Positions 46,065-51,661 of a stretch of 51,661 bases of DNA are shown piece after piece. The position numbers were made by a program, and so were the translations under genes. Each line of letters begins with the position of its first letter. The stretch's first letter is position 1. The stretch spans positions 1 through 51,661 of the forward strand of contig JAURLT010000072.1 of NCBI GenBank assembly GCA_030831085.1. Direction: 5' to 3'. The notes under the pieces were generated by a model. It saw only the letters and a program-made list of their open reading frames with translations, did not search any database and was not told the DNA's origin. Origin of the DNA: Gammaproteobacteria bacterium (GTDB lineage Bacteria > Pseudomonadota > Gammaproteobacteria > Steroidobacterales > Steroidobacteraceae).

Positions 46065-47399
46065 TCAGCCGCGGGCTGCGGCAATGGCCGAGACCTTGTT
46101 GGTATCGAAGTAGTAGGGCGTCAGCTCCACGACCTTACCGTCCGCAAAGCGCAACACCTCGACCACCGGGATGGGAGCCGGTTGACCGCCGTCATCCAGC
46201 ACCAGGTCGATGGGCACCACCACCGTATCCCCGGAGGCGATCATGGGCTTCAGGCGCACATCCAGGATGGTCACCATGCCACCCACCTTCACGAACAGGT
46301 CCTGCATGCCCTGCGGGCCCACGTAGACACCCGCGAACGGCAGGCCGGAAGATTCCTCGATGCGGCAATCCGCCGCCACCAGTGCCTCCACCGTGGCCCA
46401 GTCCGCCGTCATGGCGGCGGCATACAGACGCTGGGCACGGGCGATGTTCTCGGCCTCGATGCCGTCGGCGGAGGCACCCAGCGCATGGCGGATGTCGAGG
46501 CCGACGTCGGCGATGGCCCGGTCGGCGATCCCGGTGACGTGGGGCATGGTCGCAAAACCATGGATCATGCCGAGATAACGCCGGGAGACCACCGGCACAC
46601 CGGCTGCCCGCAGGCGGTCCGCATACTCCTCCCCCTGATCGCGGAGCACGTCGTATTCGGCGGTAATGACCGTGGCCGGTGGCATGCCCTCGAGGTTGGC
46701 CGTGCGCGCTGGCGAAGCCAGCGGGTCGTCGCCATGGCTCGGGTGTTCCAGGAAACACTCCCAGAACCATTCCATCACCGAACGGGTGAGCACGTAGCCG
46801 CTGGCGTAGTCGATCATGGACGGCCGGTTACAGACCGCATCGGTCACCGGGTAGAGCAGCGCCTGGTGACGAATGGCCGGACCCTTGCGGTCGCGGGCCA
46901 AGAGCGCCGTGGCAATGGCCAGCGAGCCGCCCGCGCTGTCGCCACACACGGCGATGCGGGTTGCATCCAGGCCCAGCGAGGCGCCCTCCTGCGCCACGTA
47001 TTCGAGCGCGGCGTAGCTGTCCTCCACCGGCCCGGGAAAGCGGGTTTCCGGGGCCAGCCGATAGTCCACCGAGACCACCGCACAGCCCGAGGCCAGGGCG
47101 AGGCCGCGGCAGAGCAGGTCGTGGCTGTCGAGGTCGCAGAGCACGAACCCACCGCCGTGCAGGAACAGGATGACCGGCGCCGGCCGGGCAGCCGTGGGGT
47201 GATACAGCCGCAGGGCCAGATCGCCGCCGGGCCCCGGGATCGTCAGGTTCCGGACCTGGTGGAGCGCGGGGGGCGGCAGGTCGGGTCGGGCAGCCTTGGC
47301 GAACTCGCGCACCATCTGGGGGGTCACCCCCTCCGGAGGCCTGGCGAACTGCATTTCCGGCATGGCCAGCAGGGGCTTGAAAGCGGGATCCAGGGCCAT
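46065..47399 (-). CDS. HSL-type esterase fused to a SnoaL-like domain
   Basis: Two-domain protein of 444 aa. Residues 1-310 are a hormone-sensitive-lipase-family alpha/beta hydrolase: HGGGF (81-85) oxyanion hole, GDSAGG with Ser155, Asp250 in AEYDVLRD and His280 in GMIHGF. Residues about 320-440 form a SnoaL/NTF2-like domain (RAQRLYAAAMTADWATVEAL onward to EVLRFADGKVVELTPYYFD). No stop, frameshift or composition change marks the junction near 46465, so it is a genuine fusion. It is the first gene of the leftward operon. The added domain could bind or isomerise the esterase product. Confidence 0.88.
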   Translation of the reverse strand: MALDPAFKPLLAMPEMQFARPPEGVTPQMVREFAKAARPDLPPPALHQVRNLTIPGPGGDLALRLYHPTAARPAPVILFLHGGGFVLCDLDSHDLLCRGLALASGCAVVSVDYRLAPETRFPGPVEDSYAALEYVAQEGASLGLDATRIAVCGDSAGGSLAIATALLARDRKGPAIRHQALLYPVTDAVCNRPSMIDYASGYVLTRSVMEWFWECFLEHPSHGDDPLASPARTANLEGMPPATVITAEYDVLRDQGEEYADRLRAAGVPVVSRRYLGMIHGFATMPHVTGIADRAIADVGLDIRHALGASADGIEAENIARAQRLYAAAMTADWATVEALVAADCRIEESSGLPFAGVYVGPQGMQDLFVKVGGMVTILDVRLKPMIASGDTVVVPIDLVLDDGGQPAPIPVVEVLRFADGKVVELTPYYFDTNKVSAIAAARG

Positions 47400-47463
47400 C
47401 GTGCGCCTCCTTCATCAGGCTGTTTTGGGCTGCGCGAGCATAGCAGACGTGCCAGAATGGCCC

Positions 47464-47919
47464 ATGGCAGACGCTACGGCCGGGTTGCTGGCCAAGCAGG
47501 AGATCCTAGAGGTGCTGCACCGGTACTGCCGGGGGATCGACCGTCGCCATGCAGAACTCCTAAAAGACTGTTTTCACGAAGATTCCGTGCATGAGCAAGG
47601 GGGCTTCAAGGGCCCCTCGAAGGACTTCTGCGCCATCGCGCTGGAGCGCGTCACGCCGCTGCCGGTCACCCACCACCAGCTCGGCAGCGTGCTGATCGAA
47701 CTCGCCGGCGATGCAGCCAAGAGCGAAGCGTACTTCACCGCCTTCCATCGCGTCCCCGCCACTGGGCCCGGGCAGGGATTGTTCTCGCCCACCGGCAGCG
47801 AGCGCGACCTGTTCGTGGGCGGGCGGTACCTGGACAGCTGGGCCAGGCGGGACGGGCGGTGGCGCATCACCGCGCGGCGCGGCGTCTACGACTGGCAGGG
47901 GCCGGGAGGCGGACCGTGA
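47464..47919 (+). CDS. SnoaL-like (NTF2-fold) protein
   Basis: Small cone-shaped NTF2-fold protein of 151 aa. It starts MADATAGLLAKQEILEVLHRYCRGIDRRHAELLKDCFHED, with the helix and Asp/His pattern seen in SnoaL_4 dehydratase/cyclase-like proteins. It ends WARRDGRWRITARRGVYDW. A GTG 15 nt upstream is an alternative start. It is divergent from the esterase-SnoaL fusion across 64 nt, so two SnoaL-type domains flank the operon promoter. Likely an isomerase, dehydratase or hydratase on a pathway intermediate. Confidence 0.8.
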   Translation: MADATAGLLAKQEILEVLHRYCRGIDRRHAELLKDCFHEDSVHEQGGFKGPSKDFCAIALERVTPLPVTHHQLGSVLIELAGDAAKSEAYFTAFHRVPATGPGQGLFSPTGSERDLFVGGRYLDSWARRDGRWRITARRGVYDWQGPGGGP

Positions 47920-47939
47920 AGTCCACACGGAACTATCAT

Positions 47940-47968
47940 GGCACCAACTTTCTGCCCGGACGATGGTA
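47940..47968 (+). promoter_or_regulatory. ECF-type promoter motif, copy 1 (before sigma gene)
   Basis: GGCACCAACTTT (47940-47951), 13 nt, GGTA (47965-47968). The same two elements at the same spacing occur before both small-protein genes. The AAC core in the -35 fits ECF sigma promoters. The sigma ATG at 47972 would lie at or near the transcription start, implying a leaderless or very short-leader mRNA. Confidence 0.6.
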
Positions 47969-47971
47969 GGT

Positions 47972-48520
47972 ATGAGCGAGGAGAGTGACGAGGCGCTGGT
48001 GCGGCGCTGCCGGACGGGCGACAGGGGTGCCTTCGAGACCCTGGTCGTGCGCTACCAGCGGCCCGTCTTCAACGCGGCGCTCCGCATGCTGCGCCATGGC
48101 GAGGATGCGCGCGATGTGGCCCAGGCCACCTTCCTCAAGGCTTACGAGCACCTCGGGGACTTTGACCCGCAGTACAGGTTCTTCAGTTGGTTGTACCGGA
48201 TCGCCATCAATGAATCGATCAATCACGGCAAGCGGCGGCGATCCCACGAGGGCCTCAGCGGAGAGGAACGGGATTCCGCGGCTGGGCCCGAACAAGCGCT
48301 GGGCCAGGACCAGTTCGACGGTGCGCTGCAGGCAGCCATCATGGGACTGAGCGACGACTACCGCGCGGTCATCGTGCTGCACCACGTAGTGGGCTGCAGT
48401 TACGAGGACATGGCGGCGATCCTCGACATCCCGGCGAAAACAGTCAAGTCGAGGCTTTTTTCTGCGCGGCAGCGGCTGAAGGACAGCCCCCTGTTGGCCG
48501 CCTGGCTGGAGCAGACATGA
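47972..48520 (+). CDS. ECF (extracytoplasmic function) RNA polymerase sigma factor
   Basis: Group 4 sigma factor of 182 aa. Region 2 covers ALVRRCRTGDRGAFETLV to FFSWLYRIAINESINHGKRR, with DARDVAQATFLKAYEHL for -10 recognition. Region 4 covers LQAAIMGLSDDYRAVIVLHH to the helix-turn-helix CSYEDMAAILDIPAKTVKSR. ATG 47972 was chosen; ATG 47963 is in frame. The stop overlaps the anti-sigma start (ATGA). A promoter-like motif shared with the two downstream small genes overlaps the start, which suggests autoregulation. Confidence 0.93.
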   Translation: MSEESDEALVRRCRTGDRGAFETLVVRYQRPVFNAALRMLRHGEDARDVAQATFLKAYEHLGDFDPQYRFFSWLYRIAINESINHGKRRRSHEGLSGEERDSAAGPEQALGQDQFDGALQAAIMGLSDDYRAVIVLHHVVGCSYEDMAAILDIPAKTVKSRLFSARQRLKDSPLLAAWLEQT

Positions 48521-49146
48521 GCGAGGACCGCTTGGACGAATCCCAGGCAACGCACCCGGAATCGGCGGAGGACCGTCGCCGGCTGCGCGCCGTGGAGGAC
48601 GCGCTGGCCAACCTGCCCCAGCACGAGGTCCCGCCGGGACTGCTCGCGGACGTGATGGCGGCCTTGCCGCAGGCAGCGCCCACGGCCGCTCGCCCCGTCC
48701 GCAAGCGCTTGTGGCGCGAGCCGCGGTGGCAGCTCACCGCGCTGGCGGCAGGGCTCGGGGCGCTGGCAGTCGGCCTGGTCCTTGACCAGCAGGTGGGCGT
48801 GGGCCCACCGACGGAGGACCTGTCCGGTACGCTCATGGCGACCCGCCCGGCCACCGGCCAGGCAGGTGACGGTGTGCTCAGGCTGTCCCTGGAGGCCCTG
48901 CAGGGCTCGATCACCAGCGAAAACGCCGGGGAGTCTATGCAACTGCAGCTCGATCTCGAGGTCGACGAGGAAGTCGAACTGGTTTTCAGCCAGGGCAGCG
49001 AGGTCACGCGCCGCACACTGACCCCGGGCTCGGTCCAGGAATCCCTGACCCTGCCCGGCGCCGCAGAGGCGAGCGTCAGGGTCACGGTGGTCAAGGCTGG
49101 GGCCCCGATAGGGGAATACCTCCTGGATCGCGAGGTGTCCTGGTAG
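48517..49146 (+). CDS. Putative single-pass membrane anti-sigma factor
   Basis: No family recognised with certainty; called by context and topology. The 209-aa protein has a charged cytoplasmic N-terminus (about residues 1-70, with LRAVEDALANLPQHEVPPGL as in anti-sigma helices). One transmembrane helix (WQLTALAAGLGALAVGLVL) and a periplasmic beta-rich domain follow. No HxxxCxxC zinc motif is present. It is translationally coupled to the sigma gene. Its 3' third, stop and downstream promoter are duplicated 529 bp further on. Confidence 0.78.
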   Translation: MSEDRLDESQATHPESAEDRRRLRAVEDALANLPQHEVPPGLLADVMAALPQAAPTAARPVRKRLWREPRWQLTALAAGLGALAVGLVLDQQVGVGPPTEDLSGTLMATRPATGQAGDGVLRLSLEALQGSITSENAGESMQLQLDLEVDEEVELVFSQGSEVTRRTLTPGSVQESLTLPGAAEASVRVTVVKAGAPIGEYLLDREVSW

Positions 49147-49204
49147 GGCGGCGGATTAAGGGCGGGGCCGGCACCAACTTTTTGGCCTGGCCCCGGTATT
49201 TGTT
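49111..49204 (+). repeat. 94-bp direct repeat, copy A
   Basis: Spans the last codons of the anti-sigma gene, its stop and the promoter motif. It is identical base for base to 49640-49733. It marks one end of a tandem duplication. Confidence 0.9.
49170..49198 (+). promoter_or_regulatory. ECF-type promoter motif, copy 2 (before small protein 1)
   Basis: GGCACCAACTTT (49170-49181), 13 nt, GGTA (49195-49198). It lies inside an imperfect palindrome, GGGGCCGGCACCAA with TTGGCCTGGCCCC, which could also be an operator or an RNA hairpin. The predicted leader to ATG 49253 is about 48 nt. Confidence 0.6.
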
Positions 49205-49252
49205 ACAGTTCAACTAGCTACAGGCCTCCTAAACAGGTCGCGGGAGAGAGAG

Positions 49253-49516
49253 ATGTCAGAGGCGAACGGGAAGAAGAGGGCCGTCCTGATCGGCATCGGC
49301 GCCGTCGTGGTGGCGGTGGTGGCCTGGGCCGGCTTCCAGGCCGGACCCGCAGGTGAAGACGCGGCCGGTACCATGGGGTTGCATACCCTCAGGGACGCGG
49401 AGCGCTATCGCGCTGGCCAGAGTGGCGGCTCGGATGGCGAAGCCGGTAACCGGGACAAGTCAGGTCAGGGCAGCACCGAAGAGGAACGCGAGCGCAGCAG
49501 TCGGCCCGGTCCTTGA
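49253..49516 (+). CDS. Small single-pass membrane protein 1 (truncated paralogue)
   Basis: Unrecognised 87-aa protein. A short basic N-terminus (MSEANGKKRA) is followed by one transmembrane segment (VLIGIGAVVVAVVAWAGFQ) and a hydrophilic tail with AERYRAGQ, GSDGEAG and RDKSGQGSTEEERERS. These match the 139-aa protein encoded downstream. After ERERS the homology stops abruptly and the last residues (SRPGP) come from anti-sigma sequence, so this copy has lost its heptad repeat tail by recombination. The ribosome site GGGAGAGAGAG precedes the ATG. Whether it still functions is unknown. Confidence 0.7.
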   Translation: MSEANGKKRAVLIGIGAVVVAVVAWAGFQAGPAGEDAAGTMGLHTLRDAERYRAGQSGGSDGEAGNRDKSGQGSTEEERERSSRPGP

Positions 49517-49675
49517 CCAGCAGGTGGGCGTGGGCCCGCCGACTCAGGACCTGTCCGGTACGCTCGTGGCGACCCTGCCCGGCCACCCGGAGGCGAGCGT
49601 CAGGGTCACGGTGATCAGATCAGGGCCGGGATCCCGGTTGGGGAATACCTCCTGGATCGCGAGGTGTCCTGGTAG
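49503..49675 (+). pseudogene. Anti-sigma factor gene remnant
   Basis: Repeats the anti-sigma coding sequence from the end of its membrane helix (VLDQQVGVGPPT, DLSGTL) with two defects. An internal deletion of roughly 210 bp joins a GCCCGGCCA site to the EASVRVTV segment, and a net 5-nt length change then shifts the frame before the original tag stop. It has no start of its own and overlaps the end of small protein 1. It is a by-product of the tandem duplication. Confidence 0.8.
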
Positions 49676-49733
49676 GGCGGCGGATTAAGGGCGGGGCCGG
49701 CACCAACTTTTTGGCCTGGCCCCGGTATTTGTT
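49640..49733 (+). repeat. 94-bp direct repeat, copy B
   Basis: Identical to 49111-49204; contains the decayed anti-sigma end, stop and promoter motif copy 3. The identity implies a recent event or gene conversion. Confidence 0.9.
49699..49727 (+). promoter_or_regulatory. ECF-type promoter motif, copy 3 (before small protein 2)
   Basis: GGCACCAACTTT (49699-49710), 13 nt, GGTA (49724-49727), within the same imperfect palindrome as copy 2. ATG 49790 follows, with a GAGGAGAGAGGAGAG ribosome site. Confidence 0.6.
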
Positions 49734-49789
49734 GGTACAGTTCAGTCACCAAATGGCCGAAAGCGGCCAAGAGGAGAGAGGAGAGAGAC

Positions 49790-50209
49790 ATGGCCGAGGA
49801 CTATGGCAAGAAGAAGGTCGCGCTCATCGGCATCGGTGCCGTGGTGGTGGTGGCGGTGGTGGCCTTCGCCAGTTTTCAAGGGGGCAAATCGGGCGTGGAA
49901 GAAGCGGCCGGCACCATCATGGCCGCGGAGCGCTACCGTGCCGGTCAGGGTGCAGGCTCGGATGGCGAGGCCGGTGACCGGGACAAGTCAGGTCAGGGCA
50001 GCACCGAAGAGGAGCGCGAGCGCAGCGGTGACGATGACGGCCGCGGCGACCGCGACGACGGCCGCGGCGACCGCGACGACGGCATCGGCGACCGCGACGA
50101 CGGCCGCGGCGACCGCGACGACGGCCGCGGCGACCGCGACGACGGCCGCGGCGACCGCGACGACGGCCGCGGCGACCGCGACGACGGCCGCGACGGCCGC
50201 GAGAACTAA
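49790..50209 (+). CDS. Small membrane protein 2 with DDGRGDR heptad repeats
   Basis: Unrecognised 139-aa protein. The N-terminus MAEDYGKKK leads into one transmembrane helix (VALIGIGAVVVVAVVAFASF). A hydrophilic linker shared with small protein 1 (AERYRAGQ, GSDGEAGDRDKSGQG, EEERERS) follows, then seven tandem DDGRGDR heptads (one is DDGIGDR) and a partial eighth ending DGREN. The tail is highly charged but nearly balanced Asp/Arg. Asp/Gly spacing loosely recalls calcium-binding repeats, but no known motif fits exactly. The ECF-type promoter copy 3 precedes it, so it is a probable sigma target. Confidence 0.8.
   Translation: MAEDYGKKKVALIGIGAVVVVAVVAFASFQGGKSGVEEAAGTIMAAERYRAGQGAGSDGEAGDRDKSGQGSTEEERERSGDDDGRGDRDDGRGDRDDGIGDRDDGRGDRDDGRGDRDDGRGDRDDGRGDRDDGRDGREN
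50033..50206 (+). repeat. 21-bp minisatellite encoding DDGRGDR
   Basis: Seven full 21-bp units starting at 50033, 50054, 50075, 50096, 50117, 50138 and 50159, then a degenerate partial unit. Units 2 and 4-7 look identical; unit 1 has GAT for GAC, and unit 3 has ATC in place of CGC. The near identity suggests copy number can change by slippage without breaking frame. Confidence 0.95.
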
Positions 50210-50235
50210 AATAAAACATCCACGTGAACTCAACA

Positions 50236-50265
50236 CCCTTGCGGGAGGGAGACCTCTCGCAAGGG
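50236..50265 (+). terminator. Hairpin after the repeat-protein gene, probable terminator
   Basis: A 13-bp stem (50236-50248 with 50253-50265, one G-U pair) closed by a GAGA tetraloop lies 27 nt after the stop. A short T run (TTTT at 50273) follows 7 nt later, so termination may be weak; an mRNA-stabilising role is possible. Confidence 0.65.
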
Positions 50266-50312
50266 AGGTCCGTTTTAAAGATCAGGAATACGCGGCACCA
50301 AACTGCCGTGGC

Positions 50313-51661
50313 TTGCGCGGCGCCCACGTCCCATCACTGTTTTTTGCCTGCCTTCTTTTCCTGGGGCATCAACCCATTGGAAATGCGGCTTTGGCTCCGG
50401 AGTGGCAGTACCTCGAAACGGACCAGGTCGTCACCTATTTCCCCAGCTACCTCTCAAGGCTGGCGCCCCACGTCACCAAGTGCGTGGAGTCGGCGCTGCA
50501 CACGCACCGGAGGATCCTCGGCTACCAGCCGGACAATAAGGTCGTCGTCGAACTCTCCGACAGCATCGACAATGCCAACGCCTCGGCTGGCGTGATGCCG
50601 CGGGAGTCGCTGCTGTTCTACGCCGCACCCGTCGACCTGGCCTTCGAGGCCTTCAGCAGCGGCGAGCGTTTCTGCAACTTCGCCAACCACGAGACCACCC
50701 ACCTGGCCAACAACGGCCAGGCCTCACCGGAGGACGCCCGGTTCCGGCGTCTTTTCGGGGGCAAGGTGTCCCCCTGGGCTAACCATCCCGAAACCATCCT
50801 CTATGCCTTCCTGACTGCGCCGCGCACGAACTCACCCCGTTGGCTCATCGAGGGTGCCGCGACCTTCATGGAGACCTGGCTTGGAGGGGGCCTCGGTCGC
50901 GCCCAAGGTGCCTACGACGAGATGGTGTTTCGCGCGATGGTGAAAGACGGCTCCGAGTTCTACGACCCGCTCGGACTCGTCTCGCAGGGCACCGCGCTGG
51001 ACTTTCGCGCAGGGGCGAACAATTATCTCTACGGGACCCGGTTCCAGAGTTACCTGGCCCTGCAGTACTCACCCGAGTCCTTGTTCCGCTGGTGGCAGCG
51101 CCAACCCGCCACGCTGCGCGACTACAAGGACCAGTTCGAGGTCGTCTACGGACGTCCGCTGGAGCAGGCGTGGCAGGAATGGGTGAGCTGGGAGCAGGCG
51201 TTCCAGCAGGCGAATCTGGCCGAGGTACGCAAGCACCCCATCACGCCGGTCGAGCCGCTCTCCGGACGCGCGCTCGGCTCGGTGTCCCGTGCCCACGAGG
51301 ACACCGAAACCGGCGAGGTCTACGTGGGCGTGCGTTATCCCGGCGTCGTGGCACACCTGGCGGCAGTGTCGCTCCGCGACGGCTCGGTACGCCAGTTGAC
51401 GGAGGTCGAGGGCGCCATGCTCTTCCGGGTGACGGCCCTGGCGTTTGACCGAGAGCGGCGCCGGCTGCTGTACACCAACGACAACAACGCCCTGCGCGAT
51501 CTGATGGAATACGACCTCCGCTCCGGCAAGTCACGCATGCTGATCGAGAATGCGCGGGTCGGCGAACTGGTCTTCCACCAGGGGAGCAGGACCCTGTGGG
51601 GCCTGCGCGGGTCCCGGGGCAGGGTGTCGCTGGTTCGGTTCAACGAAGACCTGAGTGACTG
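50313..51661 (+). CDS. Secreted HExxH metalloprotease with propeller-like C-terminal region (partial)
   Basis: The frame is open from about 50223 to the window end (no stop), so the gene is cut at the 3' edge. TTG 50313 gives a signal peptide-like start (RGAHVPSLFFACLLFLGHQP), and at least 449 residues are present. The zinc motif is HETTH in NFANHETTHLANN, and about 60 residues on PRWLIEGAATFMETW offers the third-ligand Glu, as in gluzincin peptidase-MA proteins. From GSVSRAHEDTETGEVYVG onward the sequence looks like TolB-type beta-propeller blades (HLAAVSLRDGSVRQLTEV, EYDLRSGKSRMLIE). The start is uncertain, with no clear ribosome site. The function may be envelope proteolysis linked to the sigma module upstream. 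Confidence 0.8.
   Translation, partial: MRGAHVPSLFFACLLFLGHQPIGNAALAPEWQYLETDQVVTYFPSYLSRLAPHVTKCVESALHTHRRILGYQPDNKVVVELSDSIDNANASAGVMPRESLLFYAAPVDLAFEAFSSGERFCNFANHETTHLANNGQASPEDARFRRLFGGKVSPWANHPETILYAFLTAPRTNSPRWLIEGAATFMETWLGGGLGRAQGAYDEMVFRAMVKDGSEFYDPLGLVSQGTALDFRAGANNYLYGTRFQSYLALQYSPESLFRWWQRQPATLRDYKDQFEVVYGRPLEQAWQEWVSWEQAFQQANLAEVRKHPITPVEPLSGRALGSVSRAHEDTETGEVYVGVRYPGVVAHLAAVSLRDGSVRQLTEVEGAMLFRVTALAFDRERRRLLYTNDNNALRDLMEYDLRSGKSRMLIENARVGELVFHQGSRTLWGLRGSRGRVSLVRFNEDLSD

Noticed and set aside
49353-49688. Separate 111-aa gene over the end of small protein 1
   Set aside because: Its sequence is an out-of-frame read of small protein 1 joined to the frameshifted anti-sigma remnant.
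50033-50206. CRISPR array
   Set aside because: Units are contiguous 21-bp coding repeats with no spacers.
49988-50236. Ala/Val-rich membrane-like open frame antisense to the heptad repeats
   Set aside because: The hydrophobic repeat simply mirrors the 21-bp unit on the other strand; no ribosome site or promoter seen.
50294-50305. Fourth copy of the ECF promoter motif before the metalloprotease gene
   Set aside because: Only GGCACCAA matches; the AACTTT core and a GGTA at the right spacing are missing.

Overview
The window is about 52 kb of high-GC bacterial chromosome, densely coded, with many 1-11 nt start/stop overlaps. The order nnr-tsaE-ami-mutL-miaA-hfq-hflX-hflK-hflC-purA, with queG divergent from nnr, is the classic gammaproteobacterial arrangement. 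With folK-pcnB next to it, this places the organism in the Gammaproteobacteria. The high GC, sphingomonad-style TonB receptor and large oxidative gene set suggest an environmental catabolic lineage; I cannot name the genus.

Region 1 (1-15.1 kb, core). A tRNA-Leu(CAG) gene with its own promoter runs into the 3' end of purA. It is followed by the leftward nnr-to-purA superoperon (tRNA modification, mismatch repair, cell-wall amidase, Hfq, HflX, HflKC, adenylosuccinate synthetase), rightward queG, a leftward pcnB-folK-deoxynucleoside kinase set, and a tRNA-Glu(CTC) gene.

Region 2 (15.1-22.6 kb, sugar/cell-wall salvage). A Tat-exported LD-carboxypeptidase, a Tat-exported GH109-type NAD-dependent glycosidase, a sodium:solute symporter, a sugar nucleotidyltransferase and a NahK-like N-acetylhexosamine 1-kinase form a plausible release-import-phosphorylate-activate route for an N-acetylhexosamine. 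A serine-hydrolase lipoprotein closes the region.

Region 3 (22.7-47.9 kb, accessory oxidative catabolism). Three SDRs, an OafA/SGNH acyltransferase, an NmrA-like protein, a TonB-dependent receptor and a Dabb protein accompany a complete form II CoxL-type molybdenum hydroxylase with its CoxG/S/M/D/E set. There is also a PQQ dehydrogenase fused to cytochrome c and a Baeyer-Villiger monooxygenase. A tight six-gene operon encodes an esterase-SnoaL fusion, an alpha/beta hydrolase, an acyl-CoA ligase, a cytochrome P450, a thiolase and an SDR. Together these look like uptake, hydroxylation, ketone-to-ester oxidation, hydrolysis, CoA activation and thiolysis of an unknown hydrophobic, probably alicyclic or terpenoid, substrate.

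Region 4 (47.9 kb to end). An ECF sigma factor and a membrane anti-sigma factor are followed by two related small membrane proteins. A 29-nt promoter-like motif (GGCACCAACTTT, 13 nt, GGTA) precedes the sigma gene and each small protein. The downstream unit was tandemly duplicated and partly decayed, leaving an anti-sigma pseudogene. The intact small protein ends in a 21-bp minisatellite encoding DDGRGDR heptads. A secreted HExxH metalloprotease with a propeller-like C-terminal part runs off the window end. I regard this sigma/anti-sigma/repeat-protein module as the most novel element here.
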